A DNA stretch of 64,000 nucleotides from Acidovorax sp. GW101-3H11 (GCF_001633105.1 NZ_LUKZ01000008.1:68126-132125); one strand, 5' to 3'. Shown: positions 19,747-29,608, numbered from the stretch's first letter. A program made the numbers and translations. Notes: generated by a model not told the origin, from the letters alone.

Positions 19747-21063
19747 TTACTTGTTGGCGCGTGCGAAACGGGCCAGTTGCTCGTTGCCGCGTGTCACGGC
19801 GGTGTCCAGGGCTTCCTTGGGCGACTTCTTGCCCGACCAGATCTGCTCGGTTTCCTCGTCGATGATGGAACGGATCTGCACGAAGTTGCCCAGGCGGATG
19901 CCGCGCGACTTTTCGGTCGCCTTCTTGATCATTTGCGTCACGGCCACGTCGGTGCCAGGGTTCTTGGTGTAGAAGCCCGATGCCTCGGTCAGCTGGTAGG
20001 CGCCCATGGTCACAGGCAGGTAGCCCGTGCGCTGGTGGCTAGCAGCCTGCACCTTGGTGTCGTTCAGGAAGTTCAGGAAGTCGGCCACGCCCTTGTACTC
20101 TTCGGACTTCTTGCCCGACATCACCCACAGGCTGGCGCCGCCGATGGCGGTGTTCTGGGGTGCGCCCTGCACGTCAGAGTAGTAGGGCAGGGTAGAGATG
20201 CCATAGGCGAACTTGGCTTCCTTGGCCACGCGGGCGTACAGGCCCGACGAGCCGGTGATCATGGCGCATTCGCCCGATGGGAAGGAGGCATCCGGCACGT
20301 TGCCACGGCCCTTGTAGACGAAGCTGCCTTCCTTGGAGGCCTTGGCCAGGTTCTCGAAGTGGCGCACGTGCAGGGGGGTGTTGATCTGCAGCTGGGCGTC
20401 GTTGCCGTCAAAGCCGTTGTTCTTGGTGGCGAACAGGGTGTTGTGCCACAGCGAGAAGCTTTCCAGCTGCGTCCAGCTGATCCAGCTGGTGGTGAACGGG
20501 CAGCTGTGGCCGCTGGCCTTCAGCTTGGACGCTGCAGCGAACACTTCGGGCCAGGTCTTGGGCGGCTTGTCGGCGTCCAGGCCTGCCTTCTTGAAGGCGT
20601 CCTTGTTGTAATAGAAGATGGTGGTGGAGCTGTTGAGCGGGTAGCTCAGCATCTGGCCATTGGGGGCGGTGTAGTAACCGGCCACGGCCGACACGTACTG
20701 GGTGGGTTCGAACTTGAAGCCGCCGTCGTTCAGCACCTTGGCCGCAGGCACGATGGCGCCCTTGCTGGCCATCATGGTGGCGGTGCCCACTTCGAACACT
20801 TGCAGGATGTGGGGCGCGTTGCCCGCACGGAAGGCGGCGATGGCGCCTGTCATGGATTCGTCATACGTGCCTTTGTAGGTGGGCACCACCTTGTACTTGG
20901 TCTGGCTGGCGTTGTACTGCTTGGCCAGGTCGTTGACCCACTCGCCAAGCGCTGCGCTCATCGAATGCCACCACTGAATCTCGACTGGCTGTGTCTGGGC
21001 TTGCACAGGTGCGCAGACCGACAGGGCAATGGCAGCGCAGACCGCCAGATGCTTCGTTTGCAT
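19747..21063 (-). CDS. ugpB: Glycerol-3-phosphate ABC transporter substrate-binding protein
   Basis: Periplasmic binding protein of 438 aa with a Sec signal peptide (MQTKHLAVCAAIALSVCAP..AQA). The mature start VEIQWWHSMSAALGEWVN and the Trp/Ser-rich ligand-site segments (such as TSWISWTQLESF and FPSGECAMITGSSG) match UgpB. The ATG at 21063 has a good GGAGGAAA ribosome-binding site; the open frame further upstream is non-coding. It is the first gene of ugpBAECQ. A Pho-box-like sequence lies ~140 bp upstream. Confidence 0.95.
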   Translation of the reverse strand: MQTKHLAVCAAIALSVCAPVQAQTQPVEIQWWHSMSAALGEWVNDLAKQYNASQTKYKVVPTYKGTYDESMTGAIAAFRAGNAPHILQVFEVGTATMMASKGAIVPAAKVLNDGGFKFEPTQYVSAVAGYYTAPNGQMLSYPLNSSTTIFYYNKDAFKKAGLDADKPPKTWPEVFAAASKLKASGHSCPFTTSWISWTQLESFSLWHNTLFATKNNGFDGNDAQLQINTPLHVRHFENLAKASKEGSFVYKGRGNVPDASFPSGECAMITGSSGLYARVAKEAKFAYGISTLPYYSDVQGAPQNTAIGGASLWVMSGKKSEEYKGVADFLNFLNDTKVQAASHQRTGYLPVTMGAYQLTEASGFYTKNPGTDVAVTQMIKKATEKSRGIRLGNFVQIRSIIDEETEQIWSGKKSPKEALDTAVTRGNEQLARFARANK

Positions 21064-21372
21064 GAATATTTCCTCCGAGGATGACGAAAAGCACAAAGGC
21101 TGGATGCTATGCAGCCGATGTGACATTGATATGTCGTTGTCGCATACCGTTAGCGCCTGCAACAACCGGGGAAACCCCTTGGGGGCCCCGCAAGGGGAGC
21201 GATTGTGACTCTTTTGTGACAAGGTGTGGCGCATTTGCCGAGGCTTGCAAGGTTTTGTGCAATGCACCATGCTGGTGACCCTTCGCGGGTTCCTGTTGTG
21301 CCGGTTCGTTCGCGCCGCAGCGCGCCGGCTTCCTCCCTCCTTCCGTCTCCTCCTTTCTTCTTTCTTATTGCC
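21064..21372. promoter_or_regulatory. Divergent ugpB/serA control region
   Basis: A 309-bp gap without a gene. It holds a candidate Pho box (21205-21222), a hairpin CCCCTTG/CAAGGGG (21175-21181 with 21191-21197) that would lie in the ugpB leader, and a small inverted repeat GACAT-TGAT-ATGTC (21122-21135). No clear -10/-35 pair was identified for either gene. Confidence 0.5.
21205..21222 (-). promoter_or_regulatory. Candidate Pho box upstream of ugpB
   Basis: On the minus strand TTGTCACAAAAGAGTCAC contains two 7-mers (TTGTCAC and GAGTCAC) spaced 11 bp apart. This is the geometry of a PhoB site (consensus CTGTCAT, 4 bp, CTGTCAT), with 12 of 18 positions matching. The ugp genes of E. coli are PhoB-controlled, so the location makes sense. 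Confidence 0.45.
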
Positions 21373-22602
21373 ATGGCCACCAATTCGCTGGACAAGAACA
21401 AGATCAAATTTCTGCTGCTCGAAGGCATCCACTCCTCTGCGGTGGACGTGATCCGTGCGGCGGGCTATACCCAGATCGAGACGGTGTCCGGCGCGCTGCC
21501 GGACGAGGAGCTCCAACGCAAGATCGCCGATGTGCACTTTGTGGGCATCCGTTCGCGCACTCAACTCACCGAAGAGGTGTTTGCCCAGGCCCACAAGCTG
21601 GTGGCCGTGGGCTGCTTTTGCATCGGCACCAACCAGGTGGACCTAAACGCGGCGCGCGAGCGTGGCATTGCCGTCTTCAATGCGCCTTACTCCAACACCC
21701 GCTCGGTGGCCGAACTGGTTCTGGCCGAAGCCATCCTGCTGCTGCGCGGCGTGCCCGAGAAAAACGCTGTGGCGCACCGGGGTGGCTGGCTCAAGAGCGC
21801 TGACAACGCCTACGAGATCCGGGGCAAGACGCTGGGCATCGTGGGCTATGGCTCCATCGGCACGCAGCTGTCGGTGCTGGCCGAGGCGCTGGGTATGCAG
21901 GTGGCGTTCTTCGATGTAGTCAACAAGCTGCCGCTGGGCAATGCGCGCCAGGTGCAGCACCTGCACGACCTGCTGGGCCAGAGCGACATCGTGAGCCTGC
22001 ATGTGCCCGAGCTGCCATCCACCGAAGGCATGATCGGCGCAGCCGAGATCGCCGCCATGAAGCCGGGCGGCATCCTCATCAACGCCGCGCGTGGCACGGT
22101 GGTGGATATCGAGGCGCTGGCCGGGGCGCTCAAGGCCAAAAAGCTGCTGGGCGCCGCCATCGACGTGTTCCCCGTGGAGCCGCGCACCAACAAGGACGAG
22201 TTTGTGTCGCCCCTGCGCGGGCTGGACAACGTGATCCTGACCCCACACATCGGCGGCTCCACCATGGAGGCGCAGGCCAACATTGGCCTCGAAGTGGCTG
22301 AAAAGCTGGTGAAATACAGCGACAACGGCACCAGCACCTCGTCGGTCAATTTCCCGGAGGTGGCTTTGCCCGCCCACCCTGGCAAGCACCGCCTGCTGCA
22401 CATCCACCGCAACGTGCCGGGTGTGTTGTCCGAGATCAACCGCATCTTTTCGGACAACCAGATCAACGTTTCGGCGCAGTACCTGCAGACCAACGAGAAG
22501 ATCGGCTATGTGGTGATCGACATCGACGCCGCTTCGTCCGATCTGGCGCTGGACAAGCTCGCGCAGGTGAGCGGAACCTTGCGCAGCCGCGTGCTGTTCT
22601 GA
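21373..22602 (+). CDS. serA: D-3-phosphoglycerate dehydrogenase
   Basis: First enzyme of serine synthesis, 409 aa, E. coli-like short form. The NAD-binding Rossmann motif is in GKTLGIVGYGSIGTQ near residue 150. The catalytic Arg/Glu/His set is visible around INAARGTVVD and LTPHIGGST. A C-terminal ACT domain (~335-409) would bind serine for feedback control. The ATG at 21373 is chosen because upstream in-frame sequence is low-complexity. It precedes a large FAD/Fe-S oxidase that may remove its by-product D-2-hydroxyglutarate. Confidence 0.96.
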   Translation: MATNSLDKNKIKFLLLEGIHSSAVDVIRAAGYTQIETVSGALPDEELQRKIADVHFVGIRSRTQLTEEVFAQAHKLVAVGCFCIGTNQVDLNAARERGIAVFNAPYSNTRSVAELVLAEAILLLRGVPEKNAVAHRGGWLKSADNAYEIRGKTLGIVGYGSIGTQLSVLAEALGMQVAFFDVVNKLPLGNARQVQHLHDLLGQSDIVSLHVPELPSTEGMIGAAEIAAMKPGGILINAARGTVVDIEALAGALKAKKLLGAAIDVFPVEPRTNKDEFVSPLRGLDNVILTPHIGGSTMEAQANIGLEVAEKLVKYSDNGTSTSSVNFPEVALPAHPGKHRLLHIHRNVPGVLSEINRIFSDNQINVSAQYLQTNEKIGYVVIDIDAASSDLALDKLAQVSGTLRSRVLF

Positions 22603-22609
22603 CGCTGAC

Positions 22610-22632
22610 GCCGGGCATCGCCCGGCCGTTTG
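22610..22632 (+). terminator. Possible terminator after serA
   Basis: A 7-bp perfect stem GCCGGGC-ATC-GCCCGGC lies 8 nt past the stop, with only a weak T-rich tail. Confidence 0.45.
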
Positions 22633-22711
22633 GTGTGGTGCGGCCTCCCCCTTGCCCGGCAAGGCGGAGGCCGGTGGCTTAAAATCGCGCCCCCACCCCA
22701 GGTAGACCCCC

Positions 22712-25700
22712 ATGAATGTACCGATCGCGTTGGCGGCCTTGCAGACGCAAGCCGCCGAGCCTGTCCGACTGCGTGAAATTCCTTATAACTACACCTCGTT
22801 CTCCGACCGGGAGATCGTGATCCGCCTGCTGGGCTCCGCCTCCTGGGACGTGCTGGACCAACTGCGCAAGGAACGCCGCACGGGCCGCTCCGCCCGCATG
22901 CTCTATGAAGTGCTGGGCGATATCTGGGTGGTGCAGCGCAACCCCTACCTGCAGGATGACCTGCTGGACAACCCGGCCCGCCGCAAGCTGCTGGTCGAGG
23001 CCCTGCACCACCGCCTGGCCGAGATCGAAAAACGCCGCACCCCCGCCGACGACGCCGGGCGTGACCGCTTGGTGGGCGAGCTGGTCGTGGCCGCGCGCCG
23101 CGCCGTGACCGAGTTCGATGCCAAATTCGAGCAGGCCACGCAGCTGCGCCGCCAGATCCAGAAAACCCTGGGCCGCCTGACGGCCAAGGACAACATCAAG
23201 TTCGACGGCCTCTCGCGCGTGTCCCACGTGACCGATGCGACCGACTGGCGCGTCGAGTACCCGTTTGTGGTGCTCACCCCCGACACCGAGGCCGAAATGG
23301 CCGGCCTGGTCAAGGGCTGCATCGAGCTGGGCCTGACCATCATCCCGCGCGGGGGCGGCACCGGCTACACCGGCGGCGCGATTCCACTGACCTGGAAGAG
23401 CGTGGTCATCAACACCGAAAAGCTCGAAGCCATGACCGAGGTGGAGATGCGCCGCCTGCCGGGCATGGGCAGCGAGGTCGGCACGGTGTGGACCGAGGCG
23501 GGCGTGGTGACCCAGCGCGTGGCCGATGCGGCCGAGCGCGCGGGCTTTGTGTTTGCCGTGGACCCGACCAGCGCCGAGGCCAGCTGCATCGGCGGCAACA
23601 TCGCCATGAACGCGGGCGGCAAGAAGGCCGTGCTGTGGGGCACGGCGCTCGACAACCTGGCCAGCTGGCGCATGGTGACGCCCGATGCCCAGTGGCTCGA
23701 AGTGACCCGCCTGGACCACAACATGGGCAAGATCCATGACGTGGAGACCGCCACCTTCGAGCTGCAGTACTTCGAGGCCGACGGCAAGACGCCCGTGCGC
23801 ACCGAGACCCTGGCGATCCCGGGCAAGACCTTCCGCAAGGAAGGCCTGGGCAAGGACGTGACGGACAAGTTCCTCTCGGGCCTGCCCGGCATCCAGAAGG
23901 AGGGCTGCGACGGCCTGATCACCAGCGCGCGCTGGGTGGTGCACCGCATGCCCGAGCACACGCGCACGGTGTGCATGGAGTTCTTCGGCAACGCCAAGGA
24001 TGCGGTCCCGAGCATCGTCGAGATCAAGGACTACATGTTCGCCGAGCAGAAGCGCTCGGGCGTGCTGCTGGCCGGCCTGGAGCATCTGGACGACCGCTAC
24101 CTGAAGGCCGTGGGCTACGCCACCAAGAGCAAGAAGGGCAACGGCGGTTTGCCCAAGATGGTGCTGATTGGCGACATCGCGGGCGACAACGCCGACGAAG
24201 TGGCGCGTGTGACCAGTGAGGTGGTGCGCATTGCCAACTCACGCAGCGGCGAGGGCTTCATCGCCATCAGCGCCGAGGCGCGCAAGAAATTCTGGCTGGA
24301 CCGCAAGCGCACGGCGGCCATCAGCCGCCACACCAACGCCTTCAAGATCAATGAAGACGTGGTGATCCCGCTGCCGCGCATGGCCGAATACACCGACGGC
24401 ATCGAGCGCATCAACATCGAGCTGAGCCTGCGCAACAAGATCAAGCTGTGCGACGCGCTCACCGAGTTCTTCGAGCGCGGCAACCTGCCGCTGGGCAAGC
24501 AGGACGACGCCAACGAAATCCCGTCGGCTGAGCTGCTGGAAGACCGTGTCGGTCAGGCCATCGCGCAGGTCGCCGAGGTGCGCGCACTGTGGGCGGGCTG
24601 GCTGCAAGACGTGGCCACGCTGTTCCCGCAGCTGCAGGACCATACCCTGCGCGCGAGCTGGAAAACCCAGCTGCGCGCCCCGCTGCAGACCATTTTTTCG
24701 GGCGCAGCCTTTAAGCCCATCCTGGACGAGGCCACCGCCATCCACAAGCGCGTACTCAAGGGCCGCGTGTGGGTCGCCCTGCACATGCACGCGGGCGACG
24801 GCAATGTGCACACCAACATCCCCGTCAACAGCGACGACTACGAGATGCTGCAGACCGCGCACGAGGCGGTGGAACGCATCATGGTGCTGGCGCGCAGCCT
24901 GGACGGCGTGATCTCGGGCGAACACGGCATCGGCATCACCAAGCTGGAGTTCCTCACCGACGACGAGCTGCGCCCGTTTGCCCAGTACAAGCAGAAGGTG
25001 GACCCGGAAGGCCGCTTCAACAAGGGTAAGTTGCTCCGAAATCAGGAGCAATCAAGCCATGATGGGCGCGCGGTAGAGGCCAATTTTGCTTCAAATTCTG
25101 GCGTGATGCATGCCGACCTGACCAACGCCTACACGCCGAGCTTCGGCCTGATGGGCCACGAGTCGCTGATCATGCAGCAGAGCGACATCGGCGCGATTGC
25201 CGACTCGGTCAAGGACTGCCTGCGCTGCGGCAAGTGCAAGCCTGTGTGTTCCACGCACGTGCCGCGCGCCAACCTGCTGTACAGCCCGCGCAACAAGATC
25301 CTGGCGACCTCGCTGCTGGTCGAAGCCTTTTTGTACGAAGAGCAGACGCGCCGTGGCGTGTCCATCAAGCACTGGCAGGAGTTTGAAGACGTGGCCGACC
25401 ACTGCACGGTGTGCCACAAGTGCGAGAGCCCCTGCCCGGTGAAGATCGACTTCGGCGACGTCACCATGAACATGCGCAATCTGCTGCGCAAGATGGGCAA
25501 GAAGAGCTTCCGCCCCGGCAACGCGCTGGCCATGACCATGCTCAACGCCACCAACCCCGACACCATCAAGCTCATGCGCAGCGCGATGGTGGACGTGGGC
25601 TTCAAGGCCCAGCGTGTGGCGGTGGACCTGCTGCGCAAGGTGTCCCGCAAGCAGACCGGCAAGCCGCCTGCCACGGTGGGCATGGCGCCGGTCAAGGAGC

Positions 25701-26629
25701 AGGTGATCCACTTCATCAACAAGAAGCTGCCCGGCGGCCTGCCCAAGAAGACGGCGCGCGCGCTGCTCGACATCGAGAACAAGGACTACGTGCCCATCAT
25801 CCGCAACCCGGCCACCACCACGGCCGAGACGGAGGCGGTGTTCTACTTCCCGGGCTGTGGATCGGAGCGTCTGTTCAGCCAGGTCGGTCTGGCCACCCAG
25901 GCCATGCTCTGGCATGCAGGCGTGCAGACGGTGCTGCCGCCGGGGTATCTGTGCTGCGGCTATCCCCAGCGCGGCTCGGGCCAGTTCGACAAGGCCGAGA
26001 AGATGATCACGGACAACCGCGTGCTCTTCCACCGCGTGGCCAACACGCTGAACTACCTGGACATCAAGACCGTGGTGGTGAGCTGCGGCACCTGCTACGA
26101 CCAGCTGCAGGGCTACGAATTCGGCAAGATCTTCCCGGGCAGCCGCATCATCGACATCCACGAATACCTGCTGGAGAAGGGCATCACCCTGCAGGGCAAG
26201 GGCGCCTACCTGTACCACGAGCCCTGCCACAACCCCATGAAGCTGCAGGACTCGGTCAAGACCGTGAAGGCGCTGGTGGGTGAGCAGGTGCTCAAGAGCG
26301 AGCGCTGCTGCGGCGAATCGGGCACGCTAGGCGTGACCCGGCCGGATGTGTCCACCCAGGTGCGCTTCCGCAAGGAAGAAGAGATCAGGAAGGGCGAAGC
26401 CAAGCTGCGCGAGAGCGGCGCCGTGGCCGCCCAGGACAACGTAAAGATCCTCACCAGCTGCCCCAGCTGCCTGCAGGGCCTGAACCGCTACCAGGACGAC
26501 CTGCAGAACGGCTTGCTCGAAGCCGACTACATCGTGGTCGAGATGGCGCGCGAGATTCTGGGCGAGAACTGGATGCCCGAATATGTTGAGCGCGCCAATG
26601 GTGGTGGCATCGAGCGGGTCTTGGTCTGA
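22712..26629 (+). CDS. Large FAD-linked oxidase with Fe-S and CCG domains (DUF3683 type)
   Basis: A 1305-aa flavo-iron-sulfur dehydrogenase. The N-terminal ~150 aa is the DUF3683-like region. An FAD-binding type-4 domain (~180-380, with [17 protein letters not shown]) and a FAD-oxidase C-terminal domain (~600-770, with [15 protein letters not shown] and GEHGIGITK) follow. Two 4Fe-4S motifs begin at Cys836 ([11 protein letters not shown]) and Cys898 ([11 protein letters not shown]). Two CCG cysteine-rich domains occupy ~1045-1290. Relatives oxidise D-lactate, glycolate or D-2-hydroxyglutarate and pass electrons to the quinone pool. About 23 residues (~773-796) are encoded by an inserted dispersed repeat. 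The exact substrate is not proven; coupling to SerA is an inference. Confidence 0.85.
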   Translation: MNVPIALAALQTQAAEPVRLREIPYNYTSFSDREIVIRLLGSASWDVLDQLRKERRTGRSARMLYEVLGDIWVVQRNPYLQDDLLDNPARRKLLVEALHHRLAEIEKRRTPADDAGRDRLVGELVVAARRAVTEFDAKFEQATQLRRQIQKTLGRLTAKDNIKFDGLSRVSHVTDATDWRVEYPFVVLTPDTEAEMAGLVKGCIELGLTIIPRGGGTGYTGGAIPLTWKSVVINTEKLEAMTEVEMRRLPGMGSEVGTVWTEAGVVTQRVADAAERAGFVFAVDPTSAEASCIGGNIAMNAGGKKAVLWGTALDNLASWRMVTPDAQWLEVTRLDHNMGKIHDVETATFELQYFEADGKTPVRTETLAIPGKTFRKEGLGKDVTDKFLSGLPGIQKEGCDGLITSARWVVHRMPEHTRTVCMEFFGNAKDAVPSIVEIKDYMFAEQKRSGVLLAGLEHLDDRYLKAVGYATKSKKGNGGLPKMVLIGDIAGDNADEVARVTSEVVRIANSRSGEGFIAISAEARKKFWLDRKRTAAISRHTNAFKINEDVVIPLPRMAEYTDGIERINIELSLRNKIKLCDALTEFFERGNLPLGKQDDANEIPSAELLEDRVGQAIAQVAEVRALWAGWLQDVATLFPQLQDHTLRASWKTQLRAPLQTIFSGAAFKPILDEATAIHKRVLKGRVWVALHMHAGDGNVHTNIPVNSDDYEMLQTAHEAVERIMVLARSLDGVISGEHGIGITKLEFLTDDELRPFAQYKQKVDPEGRFNKGKLLRNQEQSSHDGRAVEANFASNSGVMHADLTNAYTPSFGLMGHESLIMQQSDIGAIADSVKDCLRCGKCKPVCSTHVPRANLLYSPRNKILATSLLVEAFLYEEQTRRGVSIKHWQEFEDVADHCTVCHKCESPCPVKIDFGDVTMNMRNLLRKMGKKSFRPGNALAMTMLNATNPDTIKLMRSAMVDVGFKAQRVAVDLLRKVSRKQTGKPPATVGMAPVKEQVIHFINKKLPGGLPKKTARALLDIENKDYVPIIRNPATTTAETEAVFYFPGCGSERLFSQVGLATQAMLWHAGVQTVLPPGYLCCGYPQRGSGQFDKAEKMITDNRVLFHRVANTLNYLDIKTVVVSCGTCYDQLQGYEFGKIFPGSRIIDIHEYLLEKGITLQGKGAYLYHEPCHNPMKLQDSVKTVKALVGEQVLKSERCCGESGTLGVTRPDVSTQVRFRKEEEIRKGEAKLRESGAVAAQDNVKILTSCPSCLQGLNRYQDDLQNGLLEADYIVVEMAREILGENWMPEYVERANGGGIERVLV
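25031..25100 (+). repeat. Family-1 dispersed repeat inside the oxidase gene, copy 5
   Basis: TTGCTCCGAAATCAGGAGCAA, ATGATGGGCGCGCGGTAGAGGCC and TTGCTTCAAATTCTGG follow the family block order. The surrounding frame continues without a stop on both sides, so the copy is translated (about residues 773-796). It falls at the junction between the FAD-oxidase and Fe-S domains. Confidence 0.75.
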
Positions 26630-27069
26630 TGGCGGAAGTGGCGTGCCCCCTGTGCGCTGAAGACGGCGGTGCGCTCATCTGGCGCGGTCAGCACTTGCGT
26701 GTGATCCGCGCCCAGGAGGCGGGTTTTCCGGCCTTCTACCGTGTGGTGTGGAACGCGCATGTGGCCGAGTTTTCGGACCTGTCGGCCGCCGAACGCACGC
26801 ACTGCATGGAGGTGGTGGCGTTGGTGGAGCAGGCCCTGCGCGAGCACCTGGCGCCCACCAAGGTCAACCTTGCCGCGCTGGGCAACATGGTGCCCCACCT
26901 GCACTGGCATGTGATTGCGCGGTTCGGTTGGGACAGCCATTTCCCGTCGCCCGTGTGGGCGCCTGCCCAGCGGCCCAGCCCGGCCGCGCAGGAAGACGCC
27001 GTGCGTGCGTTGCTGCCCGCGCTGGAGGCGGCTCTGCAGGCCCGGCTGGCGGCGCTACCGTTGCCTTGA
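26629..27069 (+). CDS. HIT family hydrolase
   Basis: A 146-aa protein of the histidine-triad superfamily. The triad HLHWHV is at residues 90-95 (His90, His92, His94). A CPLC pair near the N-terminus resembles the metal-binding Cys pair of some HIT proteins. Such enzymes cleave nucleoside phosphoramidates or dinucleoside polyphosphates; the real substrate is unknown. The start overlaps the stop of the oxidase gene by one base (TGATG), indicating translational coupling. Confidence 0.85.
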   Translation: MAEVACPLCAEDGGALIWRGQHLRVIRAQEAGFPAFYRVVWNAHVAEFSDLSAAERTHCMEVVALVEQALREHLAPTKVNLAALGNMVPHLHWHVIARFGWDSHFPSPVWAPAQRPSPAAQEDAVRALLPALEAALQARLAALPLP

Positions 27070-27167
27070 TCGCGCCCCTTGGCCGCACAGCACCCGGCCC
27101 ATGGTGGGGGCTGCGGCGGGGCCCCGGCACAATCCACAACACAGTTTTCTCTTATCAGGGGAGTCCC

Positions 27168-27590
27168 ATGGCAGGTTTGAAAGCAGGCGCGCCCACGCCG
27201 CAGGCACTCACGGTGCACGAGACCTCGCGGGTGCTGGAGGTCGGGTTTTCCGACGGCGCCACCTTCCGCATTCCGTTCGAATTGATGCGCGTGTATTCGC
27301 CCTCGGCCGAGGTGCAGGGCCACGGCCCGGGCCAGGAGGTGCTGCAGACCGGCAAGCGCGATGTGGCGCTGGTCAATCTGGAGCCCGTGGGCAACTACGC
27401 GGTCAAGCCCACGTTTTCCGACGGGCACGACAGCGGCATCTTCAGCTGGGACTACCTCTACGAACTGGGGCAGAAACAGGAGGCCCTGTGGGCCGAGTAC
27501 ACCGAGCGCCTGGCGGCCGCCGGTGTGGACCGCGACGCGCCCATGGCGCCCAAAGGTGGTGCAGGCGGCCATGCCTGCGGCAGCCACTGA
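27168..27590 (+). CDS. DUF971 domain protein
   Basis: A 140-aa protein matching the gamma-butyrobetaine-hydroxylase N-terminal-like fold (DUF971). It has VLEVGFSDGATFRIPFELMRVYSPSAEVQGHG and a HDSGIFSWDYLYELG block. The C-terminus is rich in Gly and His (GGAGGHACGSH) and could bind metal. It precedes ubiE in many Burkholderiales, suggesting a link to ubiquinone or Fe-S metabolism, but no function is proven. The ATG at 27168 has a GGGGAG ribosome-binding site, and the upstream frame is non-coding. Confidence 0.85.
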   Translation: MAGLKAGAPTPQALTVHETSRVLEVGFSDGATFRIPFELMRVYSPSAEVQGHGPGQEVLQTGKRDVALVNLEPVGNYAVKPTFSDGHDSGIFSWDYLYELGQKQEALWAEYTERLAAAGVDRDAPMAPKGGAGGHACGSH

Positions 27591-27620
27591 GCGCTGCCAT
27601 CGAAGCCCTTGTTGACCAGT

Positions 27621-27685
27621 GTGCTATTGAAAGAGGAGCTGCTAAGCCAATGTGGATACGCGGTAGCGGCTGTTTTTCTTTGAAT
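27621..27685 (+). repeat. Family-1 dispersed repeat, copy 6 (DUF971-ubiE gap)
   Basis: GTGCTATTGAAAGAGGAGC, TGCTAAGCCAATGTGG, ACGCGGTAGCGGC, then TTTTTCTTTGAAT, in family order. It lies about 90 bp upstream of ubiE. Confidence 0.7.
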
Positions 27686-27771
27686 GGCGTTGTCCAAATT
27701 GCGACACAAGCCCCATTTCAGTGCGGGGTTGTCGCTGTACCTCTGGCGCTTGCGCGCCTAGCATGAAACTT

Positions 27772-28503
27772 ATGAGCACGACCCACTTTGGTTTTCAGTC
27801 GGTGGACGAGCAGGACAAGGCCCGCCACGTGCGCGGCGTGTTCGACTCGGTGGCCTCCAAGTACGACGTGATGAACGACCTCATGTCGGCGGGCCTGCAC
27901 CGTGCCTGGAAGGCCTACACCGTGATGGTGGCCAACCTGCGCGAAGGCAGCCAGGTGCTGGACATCGCGGGCGGCACGGGCGACTTGTCGCTGGCCTTTG
28001 CCAAGAAGGTGGGCGCCACCGGCCGGGTGGTGCACACCGACATCAACGAAGCCATGCTGCGCGTGGGCCGCGACCGCCTGATCGACGCAGGCGTGGTGCT
28101 GCCTACCCTGGTGTGTGATGCCGAGAAGCTGCCGTTCCCTGACGCACATTTCGACGTGGTGAGCGTGGCGTTTGGCCTGCGCAACATGACACACAAGGAC
28201 CAGGCGATTGCCGAGATGTGCCGCGTGCTCAAGCCGGGCGGCAAGCTGCTGGTGCTGGAATTCTCGAAAGTGGCCAAGCCGCTTTCGAAGGCCTACGACT
28301 GGTATTCGTTCAAGGTGCTGCCCCAGCTGGGCAAGCTGGTGGCAGGCGACGATTCCAGCTACCGCTATCTGGCCGAATCGATCCGCATGCACCCGGGGCA
28401 GGAAGAACTCAAAAGCCTCATGCAAAAAAATGGCTTTGGGCATGTGGACTATCACAATATGACGGGGGGAATTGTCGCCCTGCATGTTGGAATCAAGTGC
28501 TGA
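27772..28503 (+). CDS. ubiE: Ubiquinone/menaquinone C-methyltransferase
   Basis: SAM-dependent methyltransferase of 243 aa that adds the C2 methyl group in ubiquinone synthesis. Motifs: [22 protein letters not shown], the SAM-binding [14 protein letters not shown], and the NMTHKDQAI and [16 protein letters not shown] blocks, all diagnostic of UbiE/COQ5. The ATG at 27772 gives the standard length; two in-frame upstream starts are less likely. It begins the cluster ubiE-Tim44-ubiJ-ubiB. Confidence 0.96.
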   Translation: MSTTHFGFQSVDEQDKARHVRGVFDSVASKYDVMNDLMSAGLHRAWKAYTVMVANLREGSQVLDIAGGTGDLSLAFAKKVGATGRVVHTDINEAMLRVGRDRLIDAGVVLPTLVCDAEKLPFPDAHFDVVSVAFGLRNMTHKDQAIAEMCRVLKPGGKLLVLEFSKVAKPLSKAYDWYSFKVLPQLGKLVAGDDSSYRYLAESIRMHPGQEELKSLMQKNGFGHVDYHNMTGGIVALHVGIKC

Positions 28504-28539
28504 GCATGTTGCTCGGTGATTAACGGAGACGGAGAAGTC

Positions 28540-29577
28540 ATGATGAAACTGTGGTCTGTGGTGTTGGTCGCGATGCTGGCGTTGGCACACGCAGATGCTG
28601 ATGCCCGGCGGCTGGGTGGTGGCAAATCGACGGGCAAGCAGTCGAGCAACGTGACGCAGCGCGAGTCGGCCACGCCGCCCGCGACGCCGGGCGCGCCTGC
28701 CCAGAATGTCAACAGTGCCGCCGCAGCCAAACCGGCGGCTGCGCCCGCAGCCACGCCTGCGGCACCGGCCAAGAAGCCCTGGGGCGCCATGCTGGGCGGT
28801 CTGGCGGCGGGCCTGGGTCTGGCCTGGCTGGCCAGCTCGCTGGGCCTGGGCGCAGGTTTTGGCAACATCCTCATGATCGTGCTGCTGGCCGTGGCAGCGT
28901 TTGTGGTCTTCAAGCTGGTGATGCGCGCGCGCAGCGGTGCGGGCAATGGCGGCGGTGCAGCCGCTGGCGGGTCGCCATTTGCCTTCCAGGGTGCAGGCGC
29001 CGGTGCCGGTGCGGCAACGCCTGCGGCGGCGCAGGTGCCCCCGCAGTACAGCCCCAACAACGTGGGCAACGATGCGTCGGCGCGCCCCTGGGAGCGCAGC
29101 AGCATGGCGTTTGATGCCTCGCGCGCCGCGCAAGGTGGTGGTGCGGGCGTGGTGATCGGTTCGGGCCTGTCGGGCGCGCAGAACTGGGGCGTTCCGGCTG
29201 ATTTCGACACCGATGGTTTCCTGTCGGCCGCCAAGCGCAATTTCGTCACGCTGCAGGCCGCCTGGGACCGTTCGGACATCTCCACGCTGCGTTCCATGAT
29301 GACGGACAGCATGCTGGAGGAGATCCGTACGCAGCTGACCGAGCGTGAAGACCACCGGGGCGCGCAACCCAACCACACGGACGTGGTGATGATCGAGGCG
29401 CAGCTGCTGGGCATCGAAGACCTGGGCGATGGCTACATGGCCAGCGTCGAGTTCTCCGGCATGATCCGCGAGGAGCCCTCGGCCGGCCCGAGCCCGTTCC
29501 GCGAGGTGTGGAACATGACCAAGCCCAAGGCGGGCGGCAGCGGCTGGCTGGTGGCTGGCGTGCAGGCTCTGCAGTAA
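28540..29577 (+). CDS. Tim44-like domain protein, membrane-anchored
   Basis: A 345-aa protein with a signal or anchor peptide (WSVVLVAMLALAHADA), a long Ala/Pro-rich linker, two adjacent hydrophobic segments (WGAMLGGLAAGLGLAWLASS and ILMIVLLAVAAFVVFKLVM) and a C-terminal Tim44/MRPL45-type domain (~220-345). That fold binds membranes or lipids in mitochondria. Its bacterial role is not known; placement between ubiE and ubiJ-ubiB suggests a link with membrane-bound ubiquinone assembly. GGAGACGGAGAAG just before the ATG is the ribosome-binding site. Confidence 0.82.
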   Translation: MMKLWSVVLVAMLALAHADADARRLGGGKSTGKQSSNVTQRESATPPATPGAPAQNVNSAAAAKPAAAPAATPAAPAKKPWGAMLGGLAAGLGLAWLASSLGLGAGFGNILMIVLLAVAAFVVFKLVMRARSGAGNGGGAAAGGSPFAFQGAGAGAGAATPAAAQVPPQYSPNNVGNDASARPWERSSMAFDASRAAQGGGAGVVIGSGLSGAQNWGVPADFDTDGFLSAAKRNFVTLQAAWDRSDISTLRSMMTDSMLEEIRTQLTEREDHRGAQPNHTDVVMIEAQLLGIEDLGDGYMASVEFSGMIREEPSAGPSPFREVWNMTKPKAGGSGWLVAGVQALQ

Positions 29578-29583
29578 TGCTGC

Positions 29584-29608
29584 AAGCCCCGGTGCAAGGG
29601 GCTTTCCA
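29584..29608 (+). terminator. Hairpin after the Tim44-like gene
   Basis: AAGCCCC pairs with GGGGCTT, 6 nt past the stop, with a short T tail. It probably weakens rather than blocks transcription into ubiJ. Confidence 0.5.

Noticed and set aside
19722..19748. Possible tenth family-1 copy after ugpB (AGCGCTGCTAGCGCCTGATG on the minus strand)
   Set aside because: Only one block resembles the family; too short to call.
21226..21372. Upstream extension of serA (49 codons)
   Set aside because: The extension is low-complexity and Arg/Pro/Ser-rich, without a ribosome-binding site; the ATG at 21373 gives the standard SerA start.
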